A stretch of DNA of 61,089 bases, taken from positions 1 through 61,089 of the IMG/VR virus record IMGVR_UViG_3300008624_000626; one strand, written 5' to 3'. Numbering within the stretch: the first letter of the stretch is position 1; each line of letters starts with the position of its first letter. Positions 17,172 to 26,630 of the stretch are shown here, one piece after another. The position numbers and the translations under genes were made by a program. The stretch comes from a virus. Below the pieces are notes generated by a model, which did no database searches, was not told where the DNA came from, and worked only from the letters and a program-made list of their open reading frames with translations.

Positions 17172-18014
17172 ATGAAGAATTATTATGATATGCTAGGTGT
17201 GGCTGAAAACGCATCTAATGACCAAATAAAAAAGGCTTTTAAAAGTATTGCTAAAAAAGAACACCCAGATCGTGGTGGCGATGAAGTAAAATTTAAAGAA
17301 GCCAACGAAGCATACGACACATTAAAAGATACAAAGAAAAGACACGAGTATGATACTGTAAGAAAGTATGGTCAAAGTATGGGTGGACAAGGTGGAAACT
17401 TCCATTTTACTTCAGAAGACTTTTTTGGCGATGATATATTTGAAAATTTCTTTTCTGGATTTGGCGGACCTAATGTGCGAACAAGATTCCGTCAAAGACA
17501 ACGTGCAAACAAATCAGTAAATGTACGTATGGCAATATCAATTAAAGAAGCAATGAATAGTATGGAAAAAACTATTAACTATAGATTGCCATCAGGCAAA
17601 GAAGAATTTGCCACAGTTAAAATACCTGCTGGTATACAACATGGAGTAACTTTCAAATATAAAGGTATGGGAGATAATTCACTTAAAAGTATACCACGTG
17701 GAGATTTATTAGTACAAATGAGTGTATTAGATTCTGATGGTTATACAAGAGACGGAAACGACTTACATACTAATAAAACTATTGATTGTTTTCAAGCTAT
17801 AAGAGGATGTGTAATAGAATTAAAAACATTAACTGATTCTACTATAAAAGTGCAAGTACCTGCAGGCACACAACCAGATACATTAATTGCTTGTAAGGGA
17901 CAAGGTATGCCTATACACAAAACGTTAAATATTAGAGGAAATCTGTATGTGAAAATTATAGTTTTAATTCCACAACTATCAGCTGGTGACTTAAAGAAAA
18001 TAAAAGATTTATGA
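17172..18014 (+). CDS. DnaJ/CbpA-type Hsp40 co-chaperone
   Basis: The 280-residue product has a J domain (1-65) with the HPD triplet at 31-33, needed to stimulate DnaK ATPase. A Gly/Phe-rich linker follows (MGGQGGNFHF), then the C-terminal substrate-binding domain (IPAGIQHGVTFKYKGMG, later GDLLVQMSV). The CxxCxGxG zinc repeats are absent, so it is of the CbpA type. It probably directs the host DnaK to phage proteins. The TGA stop overlaps the deformylase ATG (ATGA). Confidence 0.9.
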   Translation: MKNYYDMLGVAENASNDQIKKAFKSIAKKEHPDRGGDEVKFKEANEAYDTLKDTKKRHEYDTVRKYGQSMGGQGGNFHFTSEDFFGDDIFENFFSGFGGPNVRTRFRQRQRANKSVNVRMAISIKEAMNSMEKTINYRLPSGKEEFATVKIPAGIQHGVTFKYKGMGDNSLKSIPRGDLLVQMSVLDSDGYTRDGNDLHTNKTIDCFQAIRGCVIELKTLTDSTIKVQVPAGTQPDTLIACKGQGMPIHKTLNIRGNLYVKIIVLIPQLSAGDLKKIKDL

Positions 18015-18514
18015 TACAATTATTCTCATGGCCACATCAAGTATTAAATGAAGTAAGTTCTGTTTGGACTAAAGAAGATTCTATTAAAGGTTACAATGAC
18101 ATAGAACAATTTGAAAATGATATGATAAAATTTATGTTAGAAAATAAAGGAATGGGTCTTGCGGCAAACCAAATAGGGATTACCAAGCGATTCTTTGCAA
18201 TTGGTAGTGATACGTTTGACAAATTTAAAAAACCTGTTATAATATGGAATCCACGGGTGATAACAGAAAGTGAAGAAAAAGTTATACACGAGGAAGGGTG
18301 TTTAAGTTTTAAAGGCATCTTTATAAAAGTAGAAAGACCAAAAGTAATAGAAGTAGAATATGAAACAACGCAAGAAACAAAAGAAACAGCAAGACTGGAC
18401 AACATGGAATCCAAGTGTTTCCAACATGAACTTGATCACCTTGAAGGTATTACGTTTAATAAAAGAATTAGTAAATTACGATGGGACATGGCAAAGAAAA
18501 AAATAACAGGATAA
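18011..18514 (+). CDS. def: Peptide deformylase
   Basis: The 167-residue product has all three family motifs: GMGLAANQIG (47-56), EGCLS (95-99) and QHELDH (138-143). These supply Cys and two His as metal ligands and the catalytic Glu. It removes the formyl group from nascent N-terminal Met. Marine T4-like phages often encode one, thought to sustain turnover of host or phage proteins. Length is near the bacterial enzyme, and it is coupled to dnaJ by ATGA. Confidence 0.92.
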   Translation: MIQLFSWPHQVLNEVSSVWTKEDSIKGYNDIEQFENDMIKFMLENKGMGLAANQIGITKRFFAIGSDTFDKFKKPVIIWNPRVITESEEKVIHEEGCLSFKGIFIKVERPKVIEVEYETTQETKETARLDNMESKCFQHELDHLEGITFNKRISKLRWDMAKKKITG

Positions 18515-18729
18515 AAAAGAAAAAGGTATGGAAAATTTTAGATGGAACTTACAAGAAACCAATAGGCAAAGAGGATGTAGAGAGACTAATAGCGGCAGTA
18601 CAACAGGAATGCTATTGGGACGACAGAGATGTGGAAACTTGGGACGAAATAAACTCGGGCAAAATAGATTGGAGTGGAGATGTTAGAAGCAAACGAAAGC
18701 CTAGAAAACATATTCGAAAACGCAGTTAA
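18481..18729 (+). CDS. Small basic protein overlapping both neighbours
   Basis: An 82-residue frame (KKKVWKILDGTYKKPIGKED, then CYWDDRDVETWDEI) that overlaps the deformylase end by 34 bases and the Clp start by 50 bases in other frames. The middle part looks like real protein; the ends are Lys/Arg-rich. Without it a 165-base gap would separate two tightly packed genes, so I think it is real, with an uncertain start. Confidence 0.45.
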   Translation: MGHGKEKNNRIKKKKVWKILDGTYKKPIGKEDVERLIAAVQQECYWDDRDVETWDEINSGKIDWSGDVRSKRKPRKHIRKRS

Positions 18730-21022
18730 AGAAGCAGAGAATAGAAAACACGAATACGTTACTATTGAACACGTACTTCTTGCACTTATAAAAGACGAAC
18801 ATATTAGCACAACACTAACTGAATTTAAAATAAATGTTGCAGGACTAATAAAAGATATTGCAGAATACCTTGATACTAAATGTAATGATATTATTTCAAA
18901 AGCTACAACTAAGGTAGTTCCAAGAAAAACTGCTTCATTAGAAAGATTAATGAATAGAGCGTTTACTCAAGCACTATTCCAAGGTAGACAAGATGTATCA
19001 TCAATTGATATTTTAATATCTATATTTTCTGAAAAGAAAAGTTATGGTGCATTTTTCTTAAAGAAACATCAAGTAAACAAACAAGATTTACTTGATTTAG
19101 TATCAACTGAAACTATACTCGATGAAGGTATGGCAACTTTAGGTGGAGGTTTAAGTGGAGGTCAACCACAATCAGAACAAAAACTAAGACCTAACCAAGC
19201 AGATAGAGTATTAAAGAGTTATTGTGAAAATTTAAACCAAAAATATTTTGATAAGAAAATTGATCCTGTTATAGGCAGAGAAGACGAAACAAATCAATTA
19301 AAACAGATATTAGCAAGAAGAAATAAAAATAATGTATTAATAGTAGGTGATCCTGGTGTTGGTAAGACAGCAGTGGTAGAAGGACTAGCAAGACGTATTG
19401 CAAAAAACAAAGATGATGTACCTGAATACATTAAGGATCACATAGTTTGGAATTTAGATGTAAACTCTTTAATAGCAGGATCTAAATTTAGAGGAGATTT
19501 TGAAGAAAGATTAAAACTAATTGTAAATGCATTAGACCAAAAAGGCAAATCGATATTGTTTATTGATGAAGCACATATGATGGTTGGTGCTGGTGCTACT
19601 GGAAGTGGTAATAGCATGGATATGGCTAATATGATTAAACCTGCATTACTAAAAGGTAACATAAAAGTAATTGCATCTACTACATGGGAAGAATATAGAA
19701 AATATTTTGAAAAAGATAGAGCATTAATGAGAAGGTTCCAAAGATTACAAATAGGTGAGCCTAAAAATGAAACTGCGATTAAAATATTAAAAGGTGTAAA
19801 ACAATATTATGAAAAGTTTCATAAATGCACAATTACTGATGAGGCTTGTGAAGACGCAGTAGAATATTCATCAAAATTTATAGCAGATAAAAAATTACCT
19901 GACAAAGCAATTGATATTATCGACGTTGCCTGTGCAAGATTAAGATTAAATGGAACTAAAGATGGTAAAATAGATCACGAAGAAATTATACACGAGATTG
20001 CGGCAATAACTGGTATTAGTATTGAACAATTATCTCAAAAACAAGCAAGTAATTTAAAAACATTAGAAGAAAAAATGAAATTACAAGTGTTTGGGCAAGA
20101 TAAAGCAATTAACACTATTGTAGACAAAATATTAGTTGCAAGAGCAGGATTAAAAACTTTAAACAAACCAATTGGTTCATTTTTATTTTTAGGACCAACA
20201 GGTTGTGGTAAAACTGAAACTGCAAGACAATTAGCAAAAACTTTAGGTGTTGAACTATTAAGATTTGACATGTCAGAATATCAAGAGAAACATTCTATTG
20301 CAAAACTAATTGGATCACCTCCAGGTTACGTTGGATTTGAAGATACTACAATGGGTGGTGGTATGTTTATAAACGAAGTAGAAAAAAATCCACACGCAGT
20401 TGTATTATTTGATGAAGTAGAAAAAGCACATCGTGATGTATCTAATATGTTGTTACAAGTTATGGACTATGGTACAGTGACTGGTTCTAATGGTAAAAAA
20501 GCAGATTGTAGGAATATTACACTTATTATGACTTCTAACCTAGGTGCAGAAGAAATGGAAAGAAACAGTATTGGCTTTGGTCCTAGTGAAAGAACAGGCG
20601 AAGATGATGCCGCATTAAAACGATTCTTCCCACCAGAATTTAGAAACAGATTAGATGCAACAATTAAATTTGATAAACTAGCAAAAGACACAATGAAATT
20701 AATTGTTAAAAAATTCTTAGCAGAACTTAATGCAATGACCATTGAGAAAAATGTAGAAGTTAATGCTACCAACGAAGCTATTGAATTTTTAATTAAAAAA
20801 GGATTTAATTCTAAAATGGGAGCAAGACCTTTACAAAGAGTTATTGATGATGAAATTAAAAAACCATTATCTCGAATGATCTTGTTTGGTGAACTTACAG
20901 AAGGCGGAATGGTAGAAGTAAATTTATCTAACGACGTTATACCAAAACTTACAGTTGCATTTAAAACAACTAAAATTATAGATAATTTTAAACCTAAAAT
21001 TAAAAATGAGAATCCATCATAA
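18680..21022 (+). CDS. ClpA-like AAA+ unfoldase with IGF loop
   Basis: The 780-residue product has a Clp_N repeat domain (1-150), then AAA D1 with GDPGVGKT (223-230) and FIDEAHMMVGAG, then D2 with GPTGCGKT (505-512) and LFDEVEKAH, and a Clp C-terminal domain. There is no ClpB-type middle domain. SIGFG at about 630-634 sits where ClpA/ClpX carry the IGF/IGL loop that docks on ClpP, so it probably feeds proteins to host ClpP. I chose ATG 18680 over the GTG at 18674 because GGAG at 18671-18674 is spaced properly. Confidence 0.88.
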   Translation: MLEANESLENIFENAVKEAENRKHEYVTIEHVLLALIKDEHISTTLTEFKINVAGLIKDIAEYLDTKCNDIISKATTKVVPRKTASLERLMNRAFTQALFQGRQDVSSIDILISIFSEKKSYGAFFLKKHQVNKQDLLDLVSTETILDEGMATLGGGLSGGQPQSEQKLRPNQADRVLKSYCENLNQKYFDKKIDPVIGREDETNQLKQILARRNKNNVLIVGDPGVGKTAVVEGLARRIAKNKDDVPEYIKDHIVWNLDVNSLIAGSKFRGDFEERLKLIVNALDQKGKSILFIDEAHMMVGAGATGSGNSMDMANMIKPALLKGNIKVIASTTWEEYRKYFEKDRALMRRFQRLQIGEPKNETAIKILKGVKQYYEKFHKCTITDEACEDAVEYSSKFIADKKLPDKAIDIIDVACARLRLNGTKDGKIDHEEIIHEIAAITGISIEQLSQKQASNLKTLEEKMKLQVFGQDKAINTIVDKILVARAGLKTLNKPIGSFLFLGPTGCGKTETARQLAKTLGVELLRFDMSEYQEKHSIAKLIGSPPGYVGFEDTTMGGGMFINEVEKNPHAVVLFDEVEKAHRDVSNMLLQVMDYGTVTGSNGKKADCRNITLIMTSNLGAEEMERNSIGFGPSERTGEDDAALKRFFPPEFRNRLDATIKFDKLAKDTMKLIVKKFLAELNAMTIEKNVEVNATNEAIEFLIKKGFNSKMGARPLQRVIDDEIKKPLSRMILFGELTEGGMVEVNLSNDVIPKLTVAFKTTKIIDNFKPKIKNENPS

Positions 21023-21686
21023 TAAATTATATTACGGTAAGTACCAATTTAAAAATATCTTTAAAATGCCATGGGCAGGTATTTTATATCCCACAACAGA
21101 TCAAAAACTTTTAGAGATGATTCAAGGTAAAGATAAAAGTGTAAGGTATCTTAATACAAAATGGTATAAAACATCACCAGATGTAATTAAATTAGCACAA
21201 TTTATTTTAGATCATAGAACAAAAATGAAATTTAGGCTACAACAAAAGTATGCAATTTTTTATTCTAATAAAAGTCTGGCACAATTATTAATTGAAACAT
21301 TTTGGGATTCTTGGTATGGAGCAAAAAGCATTGATCCAAAATATAATAAATTAGGTAAAAATACAATTGGGTGTCGAAGATTACCACACGACAAATATCA
21401 ATATCAAATACATTTAAAGAAAGACGTACATCAACATATTACAAAACAAGAAAGACAAAACCTATGGCACTTCTTAGAACGAAATGTGGATAACTGTTTA
21501 GTTACTAACAAATATGTATTAGACTATCTTGAAGGAAAATATCCACATTGTTATCACGGGTATTTTTATGTAAGTGAGCAAAAAATGTTAACTCCAATCT
21601 ATATGTTAGCACAAAAAGCAATAGATAAAGTTATAAAATATGTAAAAATAAAAAATGAAAGCAATAAAAAAATTAAAAGAAAATAA
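21006..21686 (+). CDS. Conserved phage hypothetical protein (226 aa)
   Basis: The basic, Tyr/His/Lys-rich product (YYGKYQFKNIFKMPWAGILY, then KYQYQIHLKKDVHQHI) overlaps the Clp gene by 17 bases. It shows no family motif. The high basic content would suit nucleic-acid binding, which is speculative. Confidence 0.5.
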   Translation: MRIHHNKLYYGKYQFKNIFKMPWAGILYPTTDQKLLEMIQGKDKSVRYLNTKWYKTSPDVIKLAQFILDHRTKMKFRLQQKYAIFYSNKSLAQLLIETFWDSWYGAKSIDPKYNKLGKNTIGCRRLPHDKYQYQIHLKKDVHQHITKQERQNLWHFLERNVDNCLVTNKYVLDYLEGKYPHCYHGYFYVSEQKMLTPIYMLAQKAIDKVIKYVKIKNESNKKIKRK

Positions 21687-21951
21687 TATATTTGGGGAAG
21701 ATTCTATTGTAGAGTCCTTTATTGAAAAACAATTATGGGGAACACCGTTTTTTAAGAAAGCATATTTACGAGTAAAAATTGCAAAAAATAATTATTGTAT
21801 TTGTGAAGAACGTGGTGAGGCTGACGGTAAAGCACACAAAATAAAATACATTAATATACTGACTGTTGATGGGCAAGAACCAAACGAATTGGCCGCAGTA
21901 TATGGATTAGGTCCAAAAACCGAAAGATTCAAGAAGCATAGAAACAAATAA
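21655..21951 (+). CDS. Conserved phage hypothetical protein (98 aa)
   Basis: A 98-residue product (NIFGEDSIVESFIEKQLWG, then YINILTVDGQEPNELAAVYG) overlapping the upstream gene by 32 bases. Its TAA stop lies inside a late octamer. No recognised family. Confidence 0.5.
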   Translation: MKAIKKLKENNIFGEDSIVESFIEKQLWGTPFFKKAYLRVKIAKNNYCICEERGEADGKAHKIKYINILTVDGQEPNELAAVYGLGPKTERFKKHRNK

Positions 21952-21954
21952 ATA
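21947..21954 (+). promoter_or_regulatory. Late promoter octamer AATAAATA
   Basis: Contains the stop codon of the upstream gene; ATG at 21962 follows after 7 nt. Confidence 0.6.
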
Positions 21955-21961
21955 ACAACAA

Positions 21962-22537
21962 ATGGCACAGACAAGCACAACAGTATTAGCATCAAAGTCA
22001 CATAAAGCAAACGTAACAGGTACGGATATCAGTTTTACTGCTACAGGTAGTGAATATAAAATTTCAGCAACAAGCACTACATTAAACAATTTTGCGGTAC
22101 GTGATTTAATTACAGTATCAGGAACTACAAACAACAATTCAACGTTTACTGTAAAAACTGTATCATCTAGCACAGAACTTATTGTCGAAGAAATTGTTAC
22201 AACAGAAACATCAGATGGTTCTACTACAACTACTTTAGATCATACTGGATTTGTTTCTAATAAAATTAAAGGTGATGGATATTATTCACAACCAGACGGT
22301 GTACATACTGTGGCACACAAAGTTTCTGCAACATTAACTGGTGCAATTAAAATGCAGGGTTCACTTGCAACAACACCATCTGAAGATGACTGGTTTGATA
22401 TTTCAGGCACTACATTTACAACAGATCAAAGCACTACAATATCTAGTTCCAATTTTACTGGCAATTTTGTTTGGGTTAGAGCAAAAGCAACATCAGTTAC
22501 AGCCGGTACAATAACTTCTACACAATTAAATCACTAA
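21962..22537 (+). CDS. Thr/Ser-rich virion protein
   Basis: The 191-residue, Thr/Ser/Gly/Val-rich product (FTATGSEYKISATSTTLNNF, later GAIKMQGSLATTPSEDDWF) resembles beta-structured phage structural or decoration proteins. It is driven by a late octamer, which supports a virion role. No specific family. Confidence 0.6.
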   Translation: MAQTSTTVLASKSHKANVTGTDISFTATGSEYKISATSTTLNNFAVRDLITVSGTTNNNSTFTVKTVSSSTELIVEEIVTTETSDGSTTTTLDHTGFVSNKIKGDGYYSQPDGVHTVAHKVSATLTGAIKMQGSLATTPSEDDWFDISGTTFTTDQSTTISSSNFTGNFVWVRAKATSVTAGTITSTQLNH

Positions 22538-22588
22538 CTTATCCACAATTACCAAAAATAAACCGTTGATTTACTAGGTCTATATAAG

Positions 22589-22600
22589 ACCAACTTTGGT
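22589..22600. promoter_or_regulatory. Inverted repeat ACCAA-CT-TTGGT at the -35 box
   Basis: A 5-bp inverted repeat whose last base is the first base of the -35 hexamer; a small stem (GGTCT/AGACC) lies just upstream at 22577-22591. It could be an operator. I see no U-run that would make a terminator. Confidence 0.3.
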
Positions 22601-22627
22601 TGACATTTACCATTAATATGCTATACT
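22600..22627 (+). promoter_or_regulatory. Sigma70-like promoter (TTGACA-16-TATACT)
   Basis: The -35 is at 22600-22605 and the -10 at 22622-22627, preceded by TGC (extended -10). ATG at 22635 follows after 7 nt, so the mRNA is probably leaderless. The sequence ATATGCTATA is shared with the promoter at 46255. Confidence 0.75.
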
Positions 22628-22634
22628 AGTATTA

Positions 22635-22820
22635 ATGGACGATAAAGAAATTGAAAAAATACAAACAATAGATATTACAGTTACAGCTGAATCATTAGAT
22701 GCTCATGTAATTTGTCTAAGACAAAATGGGTATTCCGTACAAAAAGCATATTATAGATTAACACAATTAGCAATAGCATTTTTATTAGGTGCATTTATAA
22801 TGGGTACTATATTAAAATGA
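22635..22820 (+). CDS. Small C-terminal-anchored membrane protein
   Basis: A 61-residue product with a polar N terminus and one membrane helix near the C terminus (LAIAFLLGAFIMGTILK). It begins 7 nt after a strong promoter and its TGA overlaps the start of the subtilase gene (ATGA), so the two are probably made together. It might anchor or regulate the protease; no family recognised. Confidence 0.55.
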   Translation: MDDKEIEKIQTIDITVTAESLDAHVICLRQNGYSVQKAYYRLTQLAIAFLLGAFIMGTILK

Positions 22821-25800
22821 CATCTAAATTTAAAAATACAATATTAGCTGGATTGGCAGGATTATCATTAACCGCTTGTGGTGGAGGAGGTGGTGGTGCT
22901 CCGGGTGCCGTTAACGATTTTATTAATGATGATTTATCCAATTTATCAGGTTCTGAATCTATTGTAAGTTCATATTCAAGTTTATTATCAAGTTTTCAAT
23001 CAACTATATCAGGTGGTGATTATTCTGCCATACAGGCAGTATTAACAGGACCTAATGCAGAAGATATTGCAACCGCAAATACATTATTAGGACAACTTAA
23101 TCAAGCAGAAGCACTTTGGTCAGCAACAGAAGATTTAATCGCACAACAAAGCGATGGTGACAAATACACAATTTATAACTCTAACTCATACAAAGAAGCA
23201 TATGCGGCCATTCTCTATATGAAAAATTATGTTAAACCTATTATACAAAAAGTATCAAATGGTAATGCAGTTTCTATTACAGAATATAATTTAGTTGTAA
23301 AAGAAGCTAAAGCACAAGAAATTATTAATATAGAAAAAGATACAACTGCAACAAGTTATGCTGAAACTAAAAAAATTAAAAGTACGGCAACAATTGCTGG
23401 CACACCTACAATTTCTACTGTTGATTCACAAGGTGAAGTACAATCATCTACTAGTTCATGGGTAACTGTATATCAAGGGGGTGGACAAGAAACAAGAACA
23501 ATTACAACTACTACACCTAATTATCGAACTACTACAACAACACCTTGTACGATAGTTAGAACGACTTTATTAAATGGTTCAACTGTTGATAGTGCCTGCA
23601 CATATGGAACACCGACTGTTTCTACAACAACTTTAGACCCAACAATTACAGAAGTTACTGAAACTAGAGAAGGAGACAATCCAGTTACAGGTACAACAAC
23701 ATTAGAAGCAACAGTAACTACGGTTACTGAAACAAGCGACAACTATGTTGTAACAAATTATGCAGATGGTGACGAACAAACATCTACTACAAATGGCACG
23801 ACAACAACTACAACTGCTAATAGAGATGTAGTAACTGACGTTAACAATGGAAACAATACTACAACAAGAACGACAGTTAGATATGTTGATACTACCGTGA
23901 CAACTCCTGTAACAACAAGAGTATATTTTGTTAGAACATACACAGATATTACAAAGAAAAATACAAGAACAATTACAACTACTACACCTAAAATACAAAA
24001 CACATACAAAGATGGTACAACTGAAATTATAAATGGTACTGCAACAGTAGTGACTGGCGACTGGGTGGCTTCTACTATTGATACTTCTACAAGAACCGAA
24101 GAAAGAGAAGTAAGTTCAACAACTGCAAACACAGTTAGTACAACTGCTGATTCAGGTACACAGATTGCACAGGTTGTTATATCAAATGCATACACAGATA
24201 CAGATAACACACTTGGAACAAAAACAGAAAATATGTCTACAGTTGTATCAGATCATAAAACTACTGAATTTAATAGAAACCACGGATTGAATACAATAAA
24301 TGCCGCGGAGGCTTATGCTAAAGGGTGGACAGGTAAAGGTGCAGTATTAGGAGTAATTGATACATACCAACAAACTAATCACCCAGAATTAAATGGCAAA
24401 TATAAATTTTACAATGATTATACAAGATATGACAACACGGTATCTACTTCAGGTAATACACAGGTTCACGGTACACACGTTGCAGGTATTATAGCAGGTA
24501 AAAAAGATGGCACAGGAAATCACGGTGTGGCTTTTGATGCAGATCTAGTTGGTGCTAATGTTGACTATTATGGATTTGGTGGTATCTCAAAAAGTTATGC
24601 TCAACAGGCATTACACGATTTTGCAAAATTAAAAGATCCAAATGGTGAAAACTTAAACATTGTTGCAGTTAATATGAGTTTTAACTCTCCAACAGTATTT
24701 ACTAGTGGTTCAAATGATTGGACATGGAATAATGGTTCAACAGTAATTCAATTATCAGATGGCACATACAACGCAACAGAAATTACTGCGGCAGTCAACG
24801 TTGGTGACGGTCAAGGAAAATATTGGAAAATTGCAACAGACAATGATATTATTTTAGTAAACTCGGCAGGTAACACCGGACATAATCACGCAGGTGATCC
24901 TGGTATATGGGCAGTTGAAACCGATGCAAGTGGAAATCTTGTGTTAGGTGGCAAAATGGTTATAGTAGGTAACTGGGATGGCTCAAATGTTCAAGGTAAC
25001 AAAGCAGGCCATGTATGTTTAGATATTAATACATCTAACAATACTTGTAATGATACAAACAAAATTTCAGACTTTTATATATTAGCACCGGGTGATATGA
25101 TTTATAGTTCAACACCTACACATTTATCGGGTAATGGATATATGAATATGTCTGGTACTAGTATGGCGGCACCCCACGTTACTGGTGCATTTGGTGTAAT
25201 AAATCAAATGTGGCCACACATGAAAGGTGAAAATTTAGTTAAACTTGTATTATCGACAGCAGATAAAAATTTAACAGGTTATGATGTTAATGTACATGGA
25301 CAAGGATTATTAGATTTAGACGAAGCAACAAAACCTCAAGGTGCAGTAGGTATTCCTACAACAGGTAGAACAAATGGACCATTAGTAGGAACATATGGAA
25401 CATATTTCTCAACTGGTACTGCGTTGCCAAGTAATTTAGCAAATTTAAAAGTAATGATACTAGACGAATATGAAAGGGATTATTATATTAATTTAGGATC
25501 TGGTTTTACAGTTAAAGATACGAGAAAAATTTCTGACGTTGATGCAACAATGCAAGGGAACACATATCTTCCAATACAATCTATGTACGGTAATTTTACA
25601 CAAGGTGGAAATTACGATCTAGGATTTATGAACTTTGGCTTATACACAGGTGATGGTGGTAATGGAGACTATTCTTTAAATGTAGGTAAAAACTTTATGT
25701 TAAGTGATAAATTTAAATTAAAAACATCAATAGGACAAATGAACGAACAAGACAACTGGTTAGGTAACTCTTCAGATGGTGTTCTTGCAGTTGGTGATAA

Positions 25801-26440
25801 TAACATTACAAACTTTGGACAAATAGGTGTTGAATATCAATTAGGTAACAATGTATTAAGTTTTGATTATTCAAAAGGTTACACAGATGTTAATACAATT
25901 GACAATAGTTTAATAACAGGATTTGATAATATTGAAACAGAATCAATGAAACTAGCATATAAAATACACAAAGATCAAAATAACACTTGGGGATTTACAT
26001 TATCAACACCAAGTCATATTACAAATGGTACAATGAATTTATCAGTCCCTGAATCTAGAACATTAGATGGAACAGTAAATTATACAGATATTAATTCTGA
26101 GATGAGTTCAAGCACAATAGAGAAAGACATTGGATTCTTTTATAAACACACTCCAAAAAATGACATGGATTTTTCTTTTAATTTTAAAACAGAATACAGA
26201 AAAGATATATCAGGTGTTGCTGGACAGGACGGTGTTAACCTAGCATTCAACTTTGTTAAAAAGTTAAACACAAATTGTAATTTTTTATGGAAGAAAAATC
26301 CAAAATGTTATGAAAAAAATGAAAATGGTGAAGAAGTATTAAAAGCAAATCTATATTCCAATAACAACGAAAACAACGCAACAAAACACGGATTAGTTTA
26401 CGATTTAGAAACTGACAAATTTATACCAATAGAAAAGTAA
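22817..26440 (+). CDS. Subtilisin-like (S8) serine protease lipoprotein with autotransporter-like C terminus
   Basis: The 1207-residue product begins with a lipoprotein signal (AGLSLTACGGGGGG, Cys about 21). Residues about 190-480 are Thr-rich low complexity. The S8 catalytic set follows: D515 (VIDTYQ), H551 (HGTHVAG), N686 (SAGN) and S782 (GTSMAAP), so it should be active. The last 300 residues alternate polar and hydrophobic residues in strand-like segments (LGFMNFGLYTG, YSLNVGKNFML), as in outer-membrane beta barrels. This layout is known for bacterial autotransporter subtilases, so the gene probably came from a host. Role could be surface protein cleavage or competitor exclusion; both are speculation. 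Confidence 0.8.
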   Translation: MTSKFKNTILAGLAGLSLTACGGGGGGAPGAVNDFINDDLSNLSGSESIVSSYSSLLSSFQSTISGGDYSAIQAVLTGPNAEDIATANTLLGQLNQAEALWSATEDLIAQQSDGDKYTIYNSNSYKEAYAAILYMKNYVKPIIQKVSNGNAVSITEYNLVVKEAKAQEIINIEKDTTATSYAETKKIKSTATIAGTPTISTVDSQGEVQSSTSSWVTVYQGGGQETRTITTTTPNYRTTTTTPCTIVRTTLLNGSTVDSACTYGTPTVSTTTLDPTITEVTETREGDNPVTGTTTLEATVTTVTETSDNYVVTNYADGDEQTSTTNGTTTTTTANRDVVTDVNNGNNTTTRTTVRYVDTTVTTPVTTRVYFVRTYTDITKKNTRTITTTTPKIQNTYKDGTTEIINGTATVVTGDWVASTIDTSTRTEEREVSSTTANTVSTTADSGTQIAQVVISNAYTDTDNTLGTKTENMSTVVSDHKTTEFNRNHGLNTINAAEAYAKGWTGKGAVLGVIDTYQQTNHPELNGKYKFYNDYTRYDNTVSTSGNTQVHGTHVAGIIAGKKDGTGNHGVAFDADLVGANVDYYGFGGISKSYAQQALHDFAKLKDPNGENLNIVAVNMSFNSPTVFTSGSNDWTWNNGSTVIQLSDGTYNATEITAAVNVGDGQGKYWKIATDNDIILVNSAGNTGHNHAGDPGIWAVETDASGNLVLGGKMVIVGNWDGSNVQGNKAGHVCLDINTSNNTCNDTNKISDFYILAPGDMIYSSTPTHLSGNGYMNMSGTSMAAPHVTGAFGVINQMWPHMKGENLVKLVLSTADKNLTGYDVNVHGQGLLDLDEATKPQGAVGIPTTGRTNGPLVGTYGTYFSTGTALPSNLANLKVMILDEYERDYYINLGSGFTVKDTRKISDVDATMQGNTYLPIQSMYGNFTQGGNYDLGFMNFGLYTGDGGNGDYSLNVGKNFMLSDKFKLKTSIGQMNEQDNWLGNSSDGVLAVGDNNITNFGQIGVEYQLGNNVLSFDYSKGYTDVNTIDNSLITGFDNIETESMKLAYKIHKDQNNTWGFTLSTPSHITNGTMNLSVPESRTLDGTVNYTDINSEMSSSTIEKDIGFFYKHTPKNDMDFSFNFKTEYRKDISGVAGQDGVNLAFNFVKKLNTNCNFLWKKNPKCYEKNENGEEVLKANLYSNNNENNATKHGLVYDLETDKFIPIEK

Positions 26441-26441
26441 T

Positions 26442-26630
26442 ATGGACAAAATTGAAATTACTTGTACAAATAATGGCAAAACTAAAACTGCAGACATACT
26501 ATTTCGTAGTGATAAACATCTAAAAGTAGCCATTGAGGGTACTCAAATAACAATTGAGATGCATCGACTAGACGTAAATAAACCGTATATAGGGCATACA
26601 GCAGGATTAGAGTTTACATATGGCAACTGA
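26442..26630 (+). CDS. Small conserved protein (62 aa)
   Basis: The 62-residue product (ADILFRSDKHLKVAIEGTQI) is beta-rich and starts 1 base after the protease stop. It overlaps the next gene by 11 bases. Unknown function. Confidence 0.5.
   Translation: MDKIEITCTNNGKTKTADILFRSDKHLKVAIEGTQITIEMHRLDVNKPYIGHTAGLEFTYGN

Noticed and set aside
22570-22600. Rho-independent terminator before the subtilase unit
   Set aside because: The small stems are weak and no run of T follows; the inverted repeat abuts the -35 box and fits an operator better.
23400-24200. CRISPR-like or tandem DNA repeats in the Thr-rich region
   Set aside because: The repetition is of Thr codons with irregular spacing; there are no equal-length repeats with unique spacers.
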